A stretch of DNA of 64,000 nt from Allopusillimonas ginsengisoli (GCF_004153455.1 NZ_SDQE01000005.1:1-64000), one strand, 5' to 3'. Counted from the stretch's first letter, positions 1-11,844 are shown. Numbers and translations: made by a program. The notes: generated by a model not told the origin, from the sequence alone.

Positions 1-126
1 GCCATGATCGATGGCCAGCGAAGCCAACGCGACATTACCCTCCAGACATTGGGCGACCAGCTCTGCCTTGAACTGCGGGCTGTAAGTGCGCCGCACCGGA
101 CGCGGGGGAAGAGAGTTTATGACCAT
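1..126 (-). CDS. IS transposase OrfA/TnpA-type protein, N-terminal 42 residues (cut by window edge)
   Basis: Read on the minus strand from an ATG at 126, the frame is open to the window edge. It gives 42 residues containing RRTYSPQFKAELVAQC and ending LASLAIDHG. This is the N-terminal helix-turn-helix pattern of the small transposase subunit of IS66 (TnpA) or IS3 (OrfA) elements, in which an Arg-rich start, a YSPxFKAELV stretch and a second helix ending in HG are typical. IS66-type is my preference, but family assignment from 42 residues is uncertain. The rest of the element lies left of position 1, so I cannot say whether it is intact. The start codon sits at the foot of a perfect inverted repeat (126-141). 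Confidence 0.6.
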   Translation of the reverse strand, partial: MVINSLPPRPVRRTYSPQFKAELVAQCLEGNVALASLAIDHG

Positions 127-158
127 ATCGTGTCCACGATAAATAAGCGGATGCTTAT
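126..158 (-). promoter_or_regulatory. Two tandem inverted repeats at the transposase start
   Basis: Two short perfect inverted repeats lie side by side just upstream of the transposase start. TATCGTG/CACGATA spans 126-141 with a 2-base loop, and ATAAGC/GCTTAT spans 143-158 with a 4-base loop. In the transposase mRNA the first would fold over the ribosome-binding region and touch the first base of the ATG, a common way for insertion sequences to limit transposase translation. The role is inferred from position only. I could not identify a convincing terminal inverted repeat of the IS. Confidence 0.35.
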
Positions 159-184
159 CCTCTCTTATTCAGGCAGTCGACTCA

Positions 185-697
185 ATGTGTGTTCACCGGA
201 TGCATACCGTTGAGAAACGAGGCTTCTACTTTCATGGGAACATCAAACGGAAGGACGCTTGGAAGCCCCACGAGCAAGGCAAGGCTGAATCGCTAGCCCT
301 TCTCGCATTAAGCATCGCCACAAAAATTTCCATGAAGGCAGCAGAGCCAATATTCGCTCCGGAATTAAAGAAACGCCACTTTGAAGACGCAATGCGCACG
401 GGAGCCAAAATCGTGTTCGAGATAAAATTCAAATTCCGAGAACCAGAGGAAGTGTTCGACCGAGAGAATGAAATCAACATCAATATGCCTGGAACAAAAG
501 TAACACCTCGATCTGCATTCGCGGTTGCTCAGCATTTTCTCCATGTATTCCAACACAATCAGCCCGTATCAGCTCTACGCGAGGCGGAATGTTCGGTTCA
601 GGGAACCGGGGAAAAGGTATTCAACCTTACATTTCATCCCATCAGGGATGGTGCCGGAAAGGCCACATCAGAAAAATCTGCTGATGCTTCAGGCTGA
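185..697 (+). CDS. Orphan hypothetical protein, 170 aa, possibly a remnant
   Basis: An open frame of 170 codons lies between the IS fragment and the guaA terminator. I do not recognise the family. The product is basic and charged in its first two thirds (several K, R and E clusters), has no signal peptide or membrane segment, and ends in a Gly/Ala/Ser-rich tail. Internal ATGs at about 200 and 330 could be the true start. Codon use is less regular than in the neighbouring housekeeping genes and no clear ribosome-binding site is visible. It may be a truncated accessory gene left beside the IS, or not be expressed. The rest of 1-925 holds nothing else I can support. Confidence 0.3.
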   Translation: MCVHRMHTVEKRGFYFHGNIKRKDAWKPHEQGKAESLALLALSIATKISMKAAEPIFAPELKKRHFEDAMRTGAKIVFEIKFKFREPEEVFDRENEININMPGTKVTPRSAFAVAQHFLHVFQHNQPVSALREAECSVQGTGEKVFNLTFHPIRDGAGKATSEKSADASG

Positions 698-847
698 TGA
701 ACTGTCGGTCTTCTCAATCCAACACTTCCTTCTGTTGTTGGGTTAGACGTGCGCTCGGGTAAGAAATCTAGATGCCATGCCCGTACTCCTCGCCCAGACA
801 TGGTATCGGAACATATTGTCATGATATTGCTTTCTACATACCATGAA

Positions 848-888
848 AAATGCCATTGATAATGCAAAAAGCACCATCAATGGCATTT
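848..888 (-). terminator. Hairpin terminator downstream of guaA
   Basis: A perfect 13-base inverted repeat (AAATGCCATTGAT at 848-860 and its complement at 876-888) encloses a small inner stem (TGC/GCA). It starts about 38 bases past the guaA stop codon. Read on the minus strand, the stem is followed by a run of five T, and on the plus strand by a T-rich tract, so it could end transcription from both sides. Confidence 0.75.
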
Positions 889-925
889 ATTTTATTTAAT
901 TAAATCAATTAGTTAAGAAACACCC

Positions 926-937
926 TCACTCCCACTC
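926..937 (-). other. guaA 3'-end sequence matching a known genomic-island attachment core
   Basis: The last codons of guaA read GAGTGGGAGTGA. The 3' end of guaA, with this conserved segment, is an established integration site for genomic islands in several proteobacteria. Here the DNA beyond it (1-925) is accessory in character, with an IS fragment and an orphan ORF. I found no second copy of the core between 1 and 925, so the outer boundary of any island would lie outside this window, and no integrase is visible. Confidence 0.35.
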
Positions 938-2515
938 AATCGTAGCAGGCGGCTTGCTCGACACATCGTAAGTCACTCGATTGATTCCCCGCACTTCATT
1001 GATAATGCGTGAAGACACCTTCTTGAGCAGTGCATAGGGCAGTTCTGCCCAGTCTGCTGTCATGAAATCCGTGGTCTGCACTGCGCGCAAGGCCACCACA
1101 TAGTCGTAAGTGCGGCCGTCGCCCATGACACCCACGGACTTCACCGGCAGGAAGACAGCAAAAGCCTGAGAAGTAAGGTCGTACCAGTTCTTGCCACTGG
1201 CGCTGTCGACCGTATTGCGAAGCTCTTCAATGAAAATGGCATCGGCGCGGCGCAGCAAGTCGGCGTATTCTTTCTTGACTTCGCCCAAGATGCGCACGCC
1301 CAGGCCAGGCCCGGGAAAGGGATGGCGATAAACCATGGCCGGCGGCAAGCCTAGCGCGATGCCCAGCTTGCGTACTTCGTCTTTGAAGAGTTCTCGCAAG
1401 GGCTCGAGCAGCTTGAGGTTCAGCGTGTCTGGGAGCCCGCCTACATTGTGGTGCGATTTGATCGCGACGGCTTTCCCTGTCTTGGCGCCGGCCGATTCAA
1501 TCACATCCGGATAGATTGTGCCTTGAGCAAGCCAACGAGCGTTGGACAGTTTGGCGGCTTCAGACTGGAACACCTCAACGAACTCTCGACCGATAACTTT
1601 ACGTTTGGCTTCTGGATCAGACACACCGGCAAGCTTGCTCATGAAGGCATCTGTGGCGTCTACATGGATGACCTTGATGCCGAAGTGGTCGGCAAAGGTG
1701 GCCATGACTTGCTTGGCTTCGTTCAGGCGCAACAGACCATGATCGACGAACACGCAGGTAAGCTGGTCTCCAATGGCCTTGTGGATGAGCGCTGCGGCAA
1801 CCGAGGAATCGACACCCCCCGACAGCCCAAGGATGACTTCGTCGCTACCGACCTGGGCACGTATGGCGGCCACGGCTTCGTCAACATAATCAGGCATGTT
1901 CCAGTCGCGTGTGCATCCACATATTTCGGTGACGAAACGCGCAAGAATGGCTTCGCCCTGGGCGGTGTGCGTGACTTCGGGGTGAAACTGCAGGGCATAA
2001 AAACCGCGCGCTTCGTCTGCCATGCCCGCAATGGGGCATGGCGCGGTGGACGCCATCAGCTTGAAGCCTGGTGGCAGCGCCGTAACCTTGTCGCCATGGC
2101 TCATCCAGACTTTAAGCATGCCGTGGCCTTCGTCTGTGGAGAAATCCTGCAGGCCTTCGAGCAGACGCGTATGGCCGTGCGCGCGGACTTCGGCGTAGCC
2201 GAATTCGCGATGATCGGACCACTCTACCTTGCCGCCCAGTTGCGACGCCATCGACTGCATGCCGTAGCAAATGCCTAGCACAGGGATGCCTAACTCGAAC
2301 ACCGCAGAAGGCACCTTCAACGACGCTTCGGCGTAGGCCGAAGCATGGCTCCCCGACAGAATAATGCCTTTGAGCCCCTCGCGTTGGGACTCGAAAAACG
2401 CGTTGTCAATGTCCCCGGGGTGAATTTCGCAATAAACGCCCGCATCGCGAACGCGACGGGCAATAAGCTGTGTGACCTGGGAGCCGTAATCGAGGATAAG
2501 AATGCGCTGGTGCAT
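926..2515 (-). CDS. guaA: GMP synthase (glutamine-hydrolysing)
   Basis: Converts XMP, ATP and glutamine to GMP, the last step of guanine nucleotide synthesis, in the cytoplasm. The 529-residue length fits the family (E. coli 525). The N-terminal class I glutamine amidotransferase domain (about 1-205) carries the nucleophile Cys83 in GICYGMQ and the His178/Glu180 pair in FHPE. The ATP-pyrophosphatase domain follows, with its P-loop LSGGVDSS at 231-238, and then the C-terminal dimerisation domain ending KPPATIEWE. The start at 2515 begins with the usual [13 protein letters not shown] pattern. guaB lies upstream on the same strand but two plus-strand genes separate the pair. The 3' end carries a sequence known elsewhere as an integration site (see findings). 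Confidence 0.98.
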   Translation of the reverse strand: MHQRILILDYGSQVTQLIARRVRDAGVYCEIHPGDIDNAFFESQREGLKGIILSGSHASAYAEASLKVPSAVFELGIPVLGICYGMQSMASQLGGKVEWSDHREFGYAEVRAHGHTRLLEGLQDFSTDEGHGMLKVWMSHGDKVTALPPGFKLMASTAPCPIAGMADEARGFYALQFHPEVTHTAQGEAILARFVTEICGCTRDWNMPDYVDEAVAAIRAQVGSDEVILGLSGGVDSSVAAALIHKAIGDQLTCVFVDHGLLRLNEAKQVMATFADHFGIKVIHVDATDAFMSKLAGVSDPEAKRKVIGREFVEVFQSEAAKLSNARWLAQGTIYPDVIESAGAKTGKAVAIKSHHNVGGLPDTLNLKLLEPLRELFKDEVRKLGIALGLPPAMVYRHPFPGPGLGVRILGEVKKEYADLLRRADAIFIEELRNTVDSASGKNWYDLTSQAFAVFLPVKSVGVMGDGRTYDYVVALRAVQTTDFMTADWAELPYALLKKVSSRIINEVRGINRVTYDVSSKPPATIEWE

Positions 2516-2680
2516 GATGAACAGAAAAAAGGGAAATCAAGGCGTTAATGTACCGTATCGGGCGGGATTACGCTGGCGCGCCAGGGCGACTGACGTTACA
2601 GTATCTCTCAGGCGGAAATGGTGCGATGCCTCAATATGCACTGCTCAGCGTCCTCCATCCTGTACACGGCAAAACCAACA

Positions 2681-3904
2681 ATGCATCAACAAACGCAATC
2701 CTCAACAACCGCTCTCGCCCTGGCCGGCTTTATCGCACTGGCAGTTTGCATGGGCATAGGCCGATTTGCTTTCACGCCCCTTCTACCCATGATGCAGCAA
2801 GACGCTGACCTGCAGATCGCTCAGGCAGGTTGGCTGGCCAGTGCCAACTACTTCGGCTATCTTGCTGGCGCATTGGTGGCTGGCGCAATTCCGTGGGAAA
2901 CCAGAACGCAATTGCGGGTAGGGCTTTGGCTGGTCGTCATTACGACAGGACTGATGGCGCTGGGCCATTATTGGCCTCTCTGGGCGGTCTGGAGATTCAT
3001 TGCGGGCGTGGCCAGCGCCATTGGTCTGGTCGCCGTGTCAACGCTCTGCCTGTCGCGCCTTGCTGCGCTGGGACAACCGCATAAAGCAGGGCTGATGTTT
3101 ACCGGCGTGGGTTTTGGCATTGCGCTGGCCGGCCTGCTCTGCATGGGGCTCAGTCTCGCTCATGTTTTGTCGGCCACAGCATGGTTGGTGATGGCAGCCG
3201 TTGCGCTTCTCGGTCTTGTTTGCACGCGTTGGCTTTTGGCTAAGGCCTCCTTCCATGCCGCTCCCCCAGCAAGTGATCACGCTGTCGCCAACAGCACTAC
3301 CTCTACTTCTGAAAAACAAAGCATGATCCGACACGCCCGGCTTATTTTCTGCTACGGCTGTTTCGGATTCGGCTATATCCTGCCCGCAACGTTTCTCCCA
3401 GCCCAGGCTCGCCTGTTGGTCAGCGACCCCTCTATTTTTGGGTTGGCCTGGCCTTTGTTTGGTTTGGCGGCAGCGGCCTCCACACTGATAATGAGCCGCA
3501 TCCGTCGTAACTACTCACGCCGTGCGATGTGGGTTATCACGCAACTCGTCATGGCGTTGGGCGTGTTGATTCCGGCCTTGTGGTCCAGTGTCACAGCCAT
3601 TGTGATTGCGGCGCTGTGTGTCGGTGGTACGTTCATGGTCGTAACCATGATGGGTATGCAAGAAGCGCAAATCCAGGGCGGCGCTAATGCGCGCCAGCTC
3701 ATTGCCGCCGTGACCGCTGCCTTTGCTACCGGGCAGCTTGCAGGCCCCGTTGTATTCAGTCTGATGCACGATTACCTGGGCACAAGTCTGGAGGGCGCCC
3801 TGGTACTGGGCTGCGCTATTCTGCTGTTAAGCTGCGCCCTGCTGCTGCGTCCCTTTCCCGCACTTAACGGCGCATCGTCACCCATCGACAGGAGCCAGGT
3901 ATGA
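2681..3904 (+). CDS. MFS transporter, YbfB/YjiJ-like family
   Basis: A roughly 407-residue inner-membrane protein with about twelve hydrophobic segments. The N-terminal stretch MGIGRFAFTPLLPMM in the first membrane helix is typical of the YbfB/YjiJ group of major facilitator proteins, whose substrates are mostly unknown. I chose the ATG at 2681, which puts the first helix about 15 residues in. The frame is open back to 2618 and an earlier start is possible. Its stop overlaps the next gene's start by four bases (ATGA), so the hydrolase is translationally coupled to it. The pair lies on the opposite strand between guaB and guaA and is probably a small acquired operon. Substrate unknown. Confidence 0.85.
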   Translation: MHQQTQSSTTALALAGFIALAVCMGIGRFAFTPLLPMMQQDADLQIAQAGWLASANYFGYLAGALVAGAIPWETRTQLRVGLWLVVITTGLMALGHYWPLWAVWRFIAGVASAIGLVAVSTLCLSRLAALGQPHKAGLMFTGVGFGIALAGLLCMGLSLAHVLSATAWLVMAAVALLGLVCTRWLLAKASFHAAPPASDHAVANSTTSTSEKQSMIRHARLIFCYGCFGFGYILPATFLPAQARLLVSDPSIFGLAWPLFGLAAAASTLIMSRIRRNYSRRAMWVITQLVMALGVLIPALWSSVTAIVIAALCVGGTFMVVTMMGMQEAQIQGGANARQLIAAVTAAFATGQLAGPVVFSLMHDYLGTSLEGALVLGCAILLLSCALLLRPFPALNGASSPIDRSQV

Positions 3905-4695
3905 CCTCCACACACGGCATCGAACGCCAACCAGACACCACCGCCGCAACGTTTGTGCTCGTGCATGGCGCATGGAATGGGGGCTGGTGCTGGTCGCGCG
4001 TTGCCGAACAGCTGCGCCAGTCTGGGCATAAGGTGTATACCCCCACCCTCACCGGACTGGGCGAGCGCAGCCATCTATTGACGCCAGACATTGATCTACA
4101 GACTTTCATACATGATGTCGTCAACGTACTTGTCTGGGAAGATCTGAACGATGTCATTCTGGTGGGTCACAGCTTTGGAGGGGTGGTAATCAGCGGTGTT
4201 GCGGATGTTGCTGCCGACCGAATCCGCCAGCTGATTTATCTGGATGCATTTATTCTGGAAAGCGGTGTGTCAACCATGGACACCCTCTCGCCCGACAACC
4301 AGGAAAAGCTTCGACAAGGCATGGAGCGCACAGGCGGCGCGGTGCCAGCCCTGGCGCCACCCCGCCCGCAGAGCCTGGGTATCACAGACGACGATGATGT
4401 TGCCTTTGTGCAAGGCCGATTAATGCCGCAGCCTTACAAGAGCTATACCAGCGCGCTGGCATTGCAGCATCCCCTGGGCAACGGCTTACCCTGTTGTTAT
4501 GTGCAATGCGTCAACCCAGTATTTCCGGCGGTTGCCGCAAGCGCGAACTGGGCGCGAGAACAAGATAATTGGCGCATTGAACCGCTGGTCAGCAGCCATT
4601 GCGCAATGGTTACGGCTCCGCGTAAGCTGGGGGATCTTTTGCTTGAACTGGCAGTGGCTGGGCATCAGTCTGATGCTCCAGCCGGTTCAGTATGA
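3901..4695 (+). CDS. Alpha/beta hydrolase, plant-esterase/hydroxynitrile-lyase-like
   Basis: A 264-residue alpha/beta hydrolase. It opens with FVLVHGAWNGGWCW, the oxyanion-side HG loop plus a WCW pattern shared with methyl-esterase and hydroxynitrile-lyase type enzymes. The nucleophile elbow GHSFGG places Ser at residue 91, and a C-terminal SSHCAM segment offers the catalytic His. No signal peptide, so probably cytoplasmic. The start overlaps the stop of the MFS gene. The two may deal with the same small ester or amide, one by cleavage and one by transport, but nothing in the sequence names the substrate. The gene ends 16 bases from the convergent guaB stop. Confidence 0.85.
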   Translation: MTSTHGIERQPDTTAATFVLVHGAWNGGWCWSRVAEQLRQSGHKVYTPTLTGLGERSHLLTPDIDLQTFIHDVVNVLVWEDLNDVILVGHSFGGVVISGVADVAADRIRQLIYLDAFILESGVSTMDTLSPDNQEKLRQGMERTGGAVPALAPPRPQSLGITDDDDVAFVQGRLMPQPYKSYTSALALQHPLGNGLPCCYVQCVNPVFPAVAASANWAREQDNWRIEPLVSSHCAMVTAPRKLGDLLLELAVAGHQSDAPAGSV

Positions 4696-4711
4696 CAAGG
4701 ATGGGGCCAGA

Positions 4712-6223
<1,512 letters not shown>

Positions 6224-6279
6224 CTAGCCATGCACGCAAAATTATCGAACGCCCGTCTATCAGGGAACACTGTCACGCA

Positions 6280-9200
6280 CTAACCCAGCCAGACCCGCGC
6301 ATTGCGGAACATGCGCAGCCATGGGCTGTATCCACCATGCGGACTATCCAAACCACCGCTGTCCAGGGGGCCCCAGCGCTCCGGCGCCCAAGACAGCATC
6401 ACGTTGCGTGTGACGCGCTCTGGATGCGGCATCATGACCGTGAAACGACCATCTGCCGTTGTGACGCCCGCCAAACCGCCCGGGCTGCCATTAGGATTGT
6501 GGGGATAGCGTTCGGTGCGCGCGCCGTGATGATCAAGATAGTACAGCGCGCCTGCCACCTGGGCCGGGTTGCCCTGCGTTGCGAAGTTGGCGTAGCCTTC
6601 GCCATGCGCCACCGCTACCGGCACATGGGTGCCGGCCATGCCCTGCATGAAGAGCGATGGCGACTCGGGTATCTCTACCAGCGAAAGCCTGGCCTCGTAT
6701 TTTTCTGACAGGTTGCGGGTGAAACGCGGCCAGTGCTCCGCCCCCGGTATCATCCCCGACAAGGCCGCCATCATCTGGCAGCCATTGCAGACGCCCAGCG
6801 CGAACACATCGGGTCGCGCGAAGAAAGCAGCAAACTGATCTGCCAGTTGCTGGTTGAAGCGGATCGTACGCGCCCAGCCCTCGCCAGCCCCCAGCACGTC
6901 GCCATAGCTGAACCCGCCCACCGCCACAAAACCCTGCATATCCTGAACGCTGACACGGCCTGCCAGCAAGTCAGTCATGTGAACATCGACAGATTCAAAA
7001 CCTGCTTTGTCGAAGGCCCAGGCCATCTCGACCTGACTGTTGCAGCCCTGTTCGCGCAACACTGCGATACGCGGGCGAACGCCGGTCGAAATAAAAGGCG
7101 CAGCAAGGTCTTCTTGGGGGTCGAAGGCTACACGGGGTGTGAGACCAGGGTCGTTCTTGTCGCGCCACAATTCGAACTCGGCCTGCGCGCAGGCCGGGTT
7201 ATCGCGCAAGGCCATGATGCGTCGCGTGACTTCAGCCCACTGCTGGCCAAGGTCGGCGCGTGCTTTCTGGTAGATGCATTTGCCGTCGCGATAGATCTGG
7301 ACTTCGTCCAGCGCATTAAGGCTGCCAAGCACGTGTGCGTGCGCCGACAGTCCGGCCTCTCGAAACGCCTGCAACACCGCGTCGCGCTGGCCCTGGGGCA
7401 CCTGAATGACGGCGCCGGCCTCCTCGGCAAACAAGGCCTTGACGGTGGCTTCGTCGCGTTGCACGGCGACCTGCTCCGGCCGTATCTTGTAGTCGCCCCA
7501 GTCAGCAGTATTGGGATCAATGGTCAGCATGTCCACGTTGATGGACACGCCAACATGCCCCGCGAACGCCATCTCGCAGATGGTCGCCAGCAGACCGCCA
7601 TCGGAACGATCGTGGTAGGCCAGAAGGTGCCCTTGCGCGGCCAACTGACGCACAACCTGGAAGAAAGCCTTGAGGGCAGCCGCATCGTGCATGTCAGGCG
7701 CTTCTTCCCCGACTTGACCAAACGCCTGCGCAAGCACCGAGCCGCCCAGACGATGCCGTCCAAAACCGAGATCGATCAGGATGAGCGAGGTAGCGCCCGC
7801 ATCTGTGCGCAGTTGCGGCGTGAGCGTTTTGCGGACATCGCCGACCGGCGCAAAGGCCGTGACAATTAGCGAGACCGGTGCCAGCACTTCACGCGCGGCG
7901 CCATCCTGCTGCCAACTGGTTCGCATGGACAGAGAGTCCTTGCCTACAGGTATGGAGAGGTCCAGTGCCTGGCACCAGTCGCTGACGGCCGCCACAGTGT
8001 CATACAAAGCGGCATCCTGACCAGACGCACCGCAGGCGGCCATCCAGTTCGCCGATAACTTGATGTCCTTGAGCGATTGCACATCGGCGGCCGCCAGATT
8101 GGTCAGCGCTTCGGCAACGGCCATGCGGCCGGAAGCCGGCGCGTTAATCACCGCGAGCGGCGTACGCTCGCCCATGGCCATGGCCTCGCCACGCACGCCC
8201 TCATAATCTGCCAGTGTCACGGCGCAATCGGCAACGGGAACCTGCCAAGGTCCGACCATCTGGTCACGGCTGCTCAATCCGCCGACTGTGCGATCGCCAA
8301 TGGTGATGAGAAAATTCTTGCTCGCGACCGTGGGATGACGCAAGACGCGGTCTATGGCTTCGCTCAGATCAATACCCACCACGTCGATGCCATCGTGCAA
8401 GTATTCAGCACGGGTAACATCGCGCACCATGCGGGGCGGTTTGCCAAGAATGACGCCTACCGGAACATCCACTGGCCGAGGGAGCTCGCCGGCCTTGGTC
8501 TGGGTCGCGGACTCGGGCAATCCCTCACCAAAGGTGACACGCAGCTGGCGCTCTTCCGTGGCAATCCCCACGACTGCATAGGGACAACGCTCGCGACGCG
8601 CAATCTGATCAAAGCGTGGCAAGTCTTCTGGCTGAACCGCAAGGACATAGCGTTCCTGGGACTCGTTGCTCCAGATCTCTGCGGCAGACAGGCCGGACTC
8701 CTCGACGTGAACCTGCTGCAGCTCGAAAATGGCGCCCCGGCCGGCATCGTTGACCAGTTCAGGAAAAGCGTTGGACAAACCGCCAGCACCGACATCATGT
8801 ATGGCCAGGACGGGATTGCGCTCACCCTGCTGCCAGCAACGGTCTATGACCTCTTGTGCCCGGCGCTCGATTTCGGGATTGCCCCGCTGCACCGAATCAA
8901 AGTCAAGCTCGGCGCTGTTGGTGCCCGCGCTCATGCTGGACGCGGCGCCTCCCCCCATGCCGATGCGCATGCCGGGGCCGCCCAACTGGATCAGCAAGGC
9001 GCCAGGAGGAATGGGATCCTTGTGCGTGAGCCGGGCATCAATGGAACCCAGGCCGCCCGCAATCATGATGGGTTTGTGATAGCCCCAGTGCACGCCTGCC
9101 GAAGTCTGTTCGAACGTACGAAAATAGCCCAGCAAATTGGGACGCCCAAACTCATTGTTGAAGGCCGCGCCGCCGATGGGCCCTTCGATCATGATGTCCA

Positions 9201-10332
9201 GGGGACTGGCGATGCGGTCGGGCATGCCATAAGGATTGGCTTCCCACGGCTCGACCGCATCCTTGAACGCCAGGTTGGATACCGTGAACCCTGTCAGGCC
9301 TGCTTTGGGTTTGGAGCCCCTGCCTGTCGCGCCTTCATCGCGAATTTCCCCTCCCGCGCCCGTGGCCGCGCCCGGAAAGGGAGCGATGGCCGTGGGGTGA
9401 TTATGGGTTTCGACCTTCATCAGCGTGTGAACGGTGGCCGGATGATGGCGATATACAGGCTCGCTGGCTGTCTGGCCTGCGTGAAACAACGTGGCCTGGC
9501 CGCCGCGCATGATGGCGGCATTGTCGGAATAGGCCACCACGGTGCCCTCTGGCTGCGCGGCGTGCGTGGCGCGTATCATGCCGAACAGCGTATTGGGCTG
9601 TTCCTGACCATCGATCACCCAGCGTGCATTGAAAATCTTGTGGCGGCAATGCTCGCTATTGGCCTGCGCGAACATCATGAGTTCGACATCCGTCGGGTTG
9701 CGGCCCAACTGACGAAACGATGCGTCGAGATATTCGATTTCGTCGATGGACAAGGCCAGCCCGAGCTCCCGATTGGCGCGTTCCAGCGCAGGCTGCCCCT
9801 GGCCGATGACGTCAATCGTCTGGATGGGCTTGCCGGGCAACGACGCAAACAGCTCACTGCCGTCGAACGACTCGTCCACCACAGTTTCGGTCATCCGATC
9901 GTGCAGGCAGGCGGCGATCCCCGCGAGTTGACTTTCATCCAGCGACTTGGCGCCCAACAGACCCCGCGAAGGTGTTATCAGATACCGTATACCGCGCTCA
10001 ATACGCCTGACGGCGTTCAGGCCACAGTTGTGGGCGATGTCGGTCGCCTTGCTAGCCCACGGAGAAACCGTGCCCAGGCGCGGAATCACGCGCAGCACGA
10101 TCGTGGTGCGGCCTTCTTTGGGTGCCTGGTCAGGCAAGGCGCCGTAACGCAGCAACTGCTCCAGACGCTGCTGGCCATCCTGGCCAAGCGCAGCATCCAG
10201 CCACACAAAATGCTCATAACGCGCGTCGATATCGCCGACGGGCAGGCCCAATTGAGAAAAACGCTGGAGCAGACGCTCGCGGCGAAAAGAGGATAGGACC
10301 GAGGAACCTGGAAAATGCTGGATGGAGTTCAC
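6280..10332 (-). CDS. purL: Phosphoribosylformylglycinamidine synthase (FGAM synthase), large single-chain type
   Basis: Fourth step of purine synthesis: FGAR plus glutamine plus ATP gives FGAM. At 1350 residues it is the long proteobacterial form: an N-terminal PurS-like region, two AIRS-type ATP-binding halves (for example [14 protein letters not shown] and [19 protein letters not shown]-like segments), and a C-terminal class I glutaminase domain. That domain has its nucleophile Cys in LGVCNGCQM and His/Glu near MMPHPERV. The start [10 protein letters not shown] is the usual one. It lies upstream of guaB on the same strand with about 107 bases between, so joint transcription is possible. 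Confidence 0.98.
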   Translation of the reverse strand: MNSIQHFPGSSVLSSFRRERLLQRFSQLGLPVGDIDARYEHFVWLDAALGQDGQQRLEQLLRYGALPDQAPKEGRTTIVLRVIPRLGTVSPWASKATDIAHNCGLNAVRRIERGIRYLITPSRGLLGAKSLDESQLAGIAACLHDRMTETVVDESFDGSELFASLPGKPIQTIDVIGQGQPALERANRELGLALSIDEIEYLDASFRQLGRNPTDVELMMFAQANSEHCRHKIFNARWVIDGQEQPNTLFGMIRATHAAQPEGTVVAYSDNAAIMRGGQATLFHAGQTASEPVYRHHPATVHTLMKVETHNHPTAIAPFPGAATGAGGEIRDEGATGRGSKPKAGLTGFTVSNLAFKDAVEPWEANPYGMPDRIASPLDIMIEGPIGGAAFNNEFGRPNLLGYFRTFEQTSAGVHWGYHKPIMIAGGLGSIDARLTHKDPIPPGALLIQLGGPGMRIGMGGGAASSMSAGTNSAELDFDSVQRGNPEIERRAQEVIDRCWQQGERNPVLAIHDVGAGGLSNAFPELVNDAGRGAIFELQQVHVEESGLSAAEIWSNESQERYVLAVQPEDLPRFDQIARRERCPYAVVGIATEERQLRVTFGEGLPESATQTKAGELPRPVDVPVGVILGKPPRMVRDVTRAEYLHDGIDVVGIDLSEAIDRVLRHPTVASKNFLITIGDRTVGGLSSRDQMVGPWQVPVADCAVTLADYEGVRGEAMAMGERTPLAVINAPASGRMAVAEALTNLAAADVQSLKDIKLSANWMAACGASGQDAALYDTVAAVSDWCQALDLSIPVGKDSLSMRTSWQQDGAAREVLAPVSLIVTAFAPVGDVRKTLTPQLRTDAGATSLILIDLGFGRHRLGGSVLAQAFGQVGEEAPDMHDAAALKAFFQVVRQLAAQGHLLAYHDRSDGGLLATICEMAFAGHVGVSINVDMLTIDPNTADWGDYKIRPEQVAVQRDEATVKALFAEEAGAVIQVPQGQRDAVLQAFREAGLSAHAHVLGSLNALDEVQIYRDGKCIYQKARADLGQQWAEVTRRIMALRDNPACAQAEFELWRDKNDPGLTPRVAFDPQEDLAAPFISTGVRPRIAVLREQGCNSQVEMAWAFDKAGFESVDVHMTDLLAGRVSVQDMQGFVAVGGFSYGDVLGAGEGWARTIRFNQQLADQFAAFFARPDVFALGVCNGCQMMAALSGMIPGAEHWPRFTRNLSEKYEARLSLVEIPESPSLFMQGMAGTHVPVAVAHGEGYANFATQGNPAQVAGALYYLDHHGARTERYPHNPNGSPGGLAGVTTADGRFTVMMPHPERVTRNVMLSWAPERWGPLDSGGLDSPHGGYSPWLRMFRNARVWLG

Positions 10333-10381
10333 GATACAACGCAGGCAAATGAAGGGAATGAACGCGTCATTTTACCTGTTT

Positions 10382-10407
10382 GGCGGCTTATGGCCCGCAA
10401 GCCCGCC
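10382..10407 (-). terminator. GC-rich hairpin directly after greB
   Basis: An imperfect stem (GGCGGCTT pairing with AAGCCCGCC, one bulged base) begins at the greB stop codon. No T-run follows on the minus strand, so it is a weak terminator candidate at best and may instead protect the greB mRNA end. It also lies in the upstream region of purL. Confidence 0.3.
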
Positions 10408-10964
10408 TAAGCATCCGGATAAATGACTTCAATAACGTCCAGTTCATCCAGCCCGGCGGGCGTGCGCAGCGCAATCGTATCGCCCTCACGCGCCTTGAGC
10501 AACGCCCTGGCCACGGGAGAAATCCAGCTTATGCGGCCCTGCAGCGGCTCGGCTTCGTCGACGCCGACAATGGTCACGCGGAACTCCTCGCCCGCCTTGT
10601 CACAATACACGACCGTGGCCCCGAAGAAGACTTGGTCGCGGTTGGGCTGCAGGGCCGGATCCACCACCTCGGCAATCTCCAGCCTTTTGGTCAGAAAGCG
10701 CATGCGTCGGTCGATTTCGCGAAGCCGCTTCTTGCCGTAGAGATAATCGCCATTCTCTGAACGATCGCCATTCGAAGCAGCCCACGATACGACCTGCACG
10801 ACGGAAGGCCGCTCGACATTCATCAGATGGGCAAGCTCGGCACGAAGACGCTCATAACCCGCCTTGGTGATGTAGTTACGGGTGCCCTCTGGCAACGCAA
10901 CGGCCTCGGGACCGAGGTCGTCTTCGTCGTCATTGTCGGATTCTTTGACAAATGCCTTGTTCAT
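10407..10964 (-). CDS. greB: Transcription elongation factor GreB
   Basis: Binds the secondary channel of RNA polymerase and stimulates cleavage of backtracked RNA. The 185-residue protein has a short acidic N-terminal extension and then the Gre coiled-coil beginning near YITKAGYERLRAELAHL. It carries the GDRSENGDYLYGKKRLREID segment typical of GreB, with the acidic tip residues, and ends in an FKBP-like C-terminal domain (about 110-183). The basic KKRLREIDRRMRFL stretch favours GreB over GreA. The gene is followed by purL on the same strand. Confidence 0.93.
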   Translation of the reverse strand: MNKAFVKESDNDDEDDLGPEAVALPEGTRNYITKAGYERLRAELAHLMNVERPSVVQVVSWAASNGDRSENGDYLYGKKRLREIDRRMRFLTKRLEIAEVVDPALQPNRDQVFFGATVVYCDKAGEEFRVTIVGVDEAEPLQGRISWISPVARALLKAREGDTIALRTPAGLDELDVIEVIYPDA

Positions 10965-11013
10965 GTCGTACCACTATCAATAAAATGCACCGGACGCGGG
11001 GCAGGCGACAGGT

Positions 11014-11844
11014 TCAGAGCCAGTCGTGCCAGACGGGAGTCAGTCCCGCAGGCAACGGCGGAATGCCGCCTAAGTCCAGCTTACCCTCTTTTGGGCTGTG
11101 AAAGTCGGATCCGGCCGACGCCAAGAAGCCAAAACGCTTGGCAACGCGCGCGTACTCGCTATATTGATCCGGAGTATGGCTGCCTGTGACAACCTCTATG
11201 CCCTCGCCACCCAGGTCCTTGAACTGCTCGAAGAGCGCATCGAACTGCATGGGCGTATACAGATATCGGCCAGGATGCGCGATCACGGCACGGCCACCTG
11301 CCCCGGTAATCCACCCCACTGCCTGTTCCAGCGTAGACCAGTGCACAGGCACGTAGCCGGGTTTGCCATCTGCCAGATACTTGTTGAACACATCCTGCAT
11401 GGTCTTGCAATAACCCTGTTCAACCAGAAAACGGGCGAAATGCGTGCGACTGATCAGATCGGGATTGCCCGCGAAGGGCAGCGCACCTTCGTAGCTGTCA
11501 GGAATGCCCAGGCTGGCCAGCCTGTCGGCCATTTTGCGGGCGCGTATTGCCCTGCCTCCGCGTATATCAGCGAGCCCGGCATTAAGGGCTTTATCGTGCT
11601 CGTTGAGATTGAGCCCAACAATATGCACTGTATGTCCGGCCCAGGTGACGGAGATTTCCACACCGGTAACATATTGCATGCCCAGCGCCCGGGCGGTCTC
11701 CCGAGCCTCTTTCAGGCCGGCAAGCTCGTCGTGATCGGTCAGTGCCCAGAGCCCCACCCCGTTATCATGGGCGCGCGCAGCCACTTGCGCCGGCGTGAGA
11801 ACGCCGTCGGACATCAGGGAATGACAGTGCAGATCAACCTTCAA
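11014..11844 (-). CDS. PHP-domain 5'-3' exonuclease/phosphatase, RNase AM (TrpH/YciV) family
   Basis: A 276-residue PHP-superfamily metal-dependent hydrolase. The start MKVDLHCHSLMSDG is the first metal-binding motif (HxH), LTDHDE is the second, and a late SAGSDFHSP segment gives the final His pair. The family includes E. coli RnaAM, which removes 5' nucleotides from RNA fragments and hydrolyses 3',5'-nucleoside bisphosphate; that role is inferred from family membership. The 89-base stretch upstream (11845-11933) is strikingly AT-rich and probably carries the promoter. Confidence 0.88.
   Translation of the reverse strand: MKVDLHCHSLMSDGVLTPAQVAARAHDNGVGLWALTDHDELAGLKEARETARALGMQYVTGVEISVTWAGHTVHIVGLNLNEHDKALNAGLADIRGGRAIRARKMADRLASLGIPDSYEGALPFAGNPDLISRTHFARFLVEQGYCKTMQDVFNKYLADGKPGYVPVHWSTLEQAVGWITGAGGRAVIAHPGRYLYTPMQFDALFEQFKDLGGEGIEVVTGSHTPDQYSEYARVAKRFGFLASAGSDFHSPKEGKLDLGGIPPLPAGLTPVWHDWL

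Noticed and set aside
634-867. Minus-strand 77-codon frame before the guaA terminator
   Set aside because: It runs over the terminator hairpin's left arm, has no family features, and its start lies in the hairpin region.
8077-10296. A 739-codon open frame antisense to purL
   Set aside because: It lies wholly inside purL on the other strand, shows no recognisable domain and is explained by high-GC codon bias.
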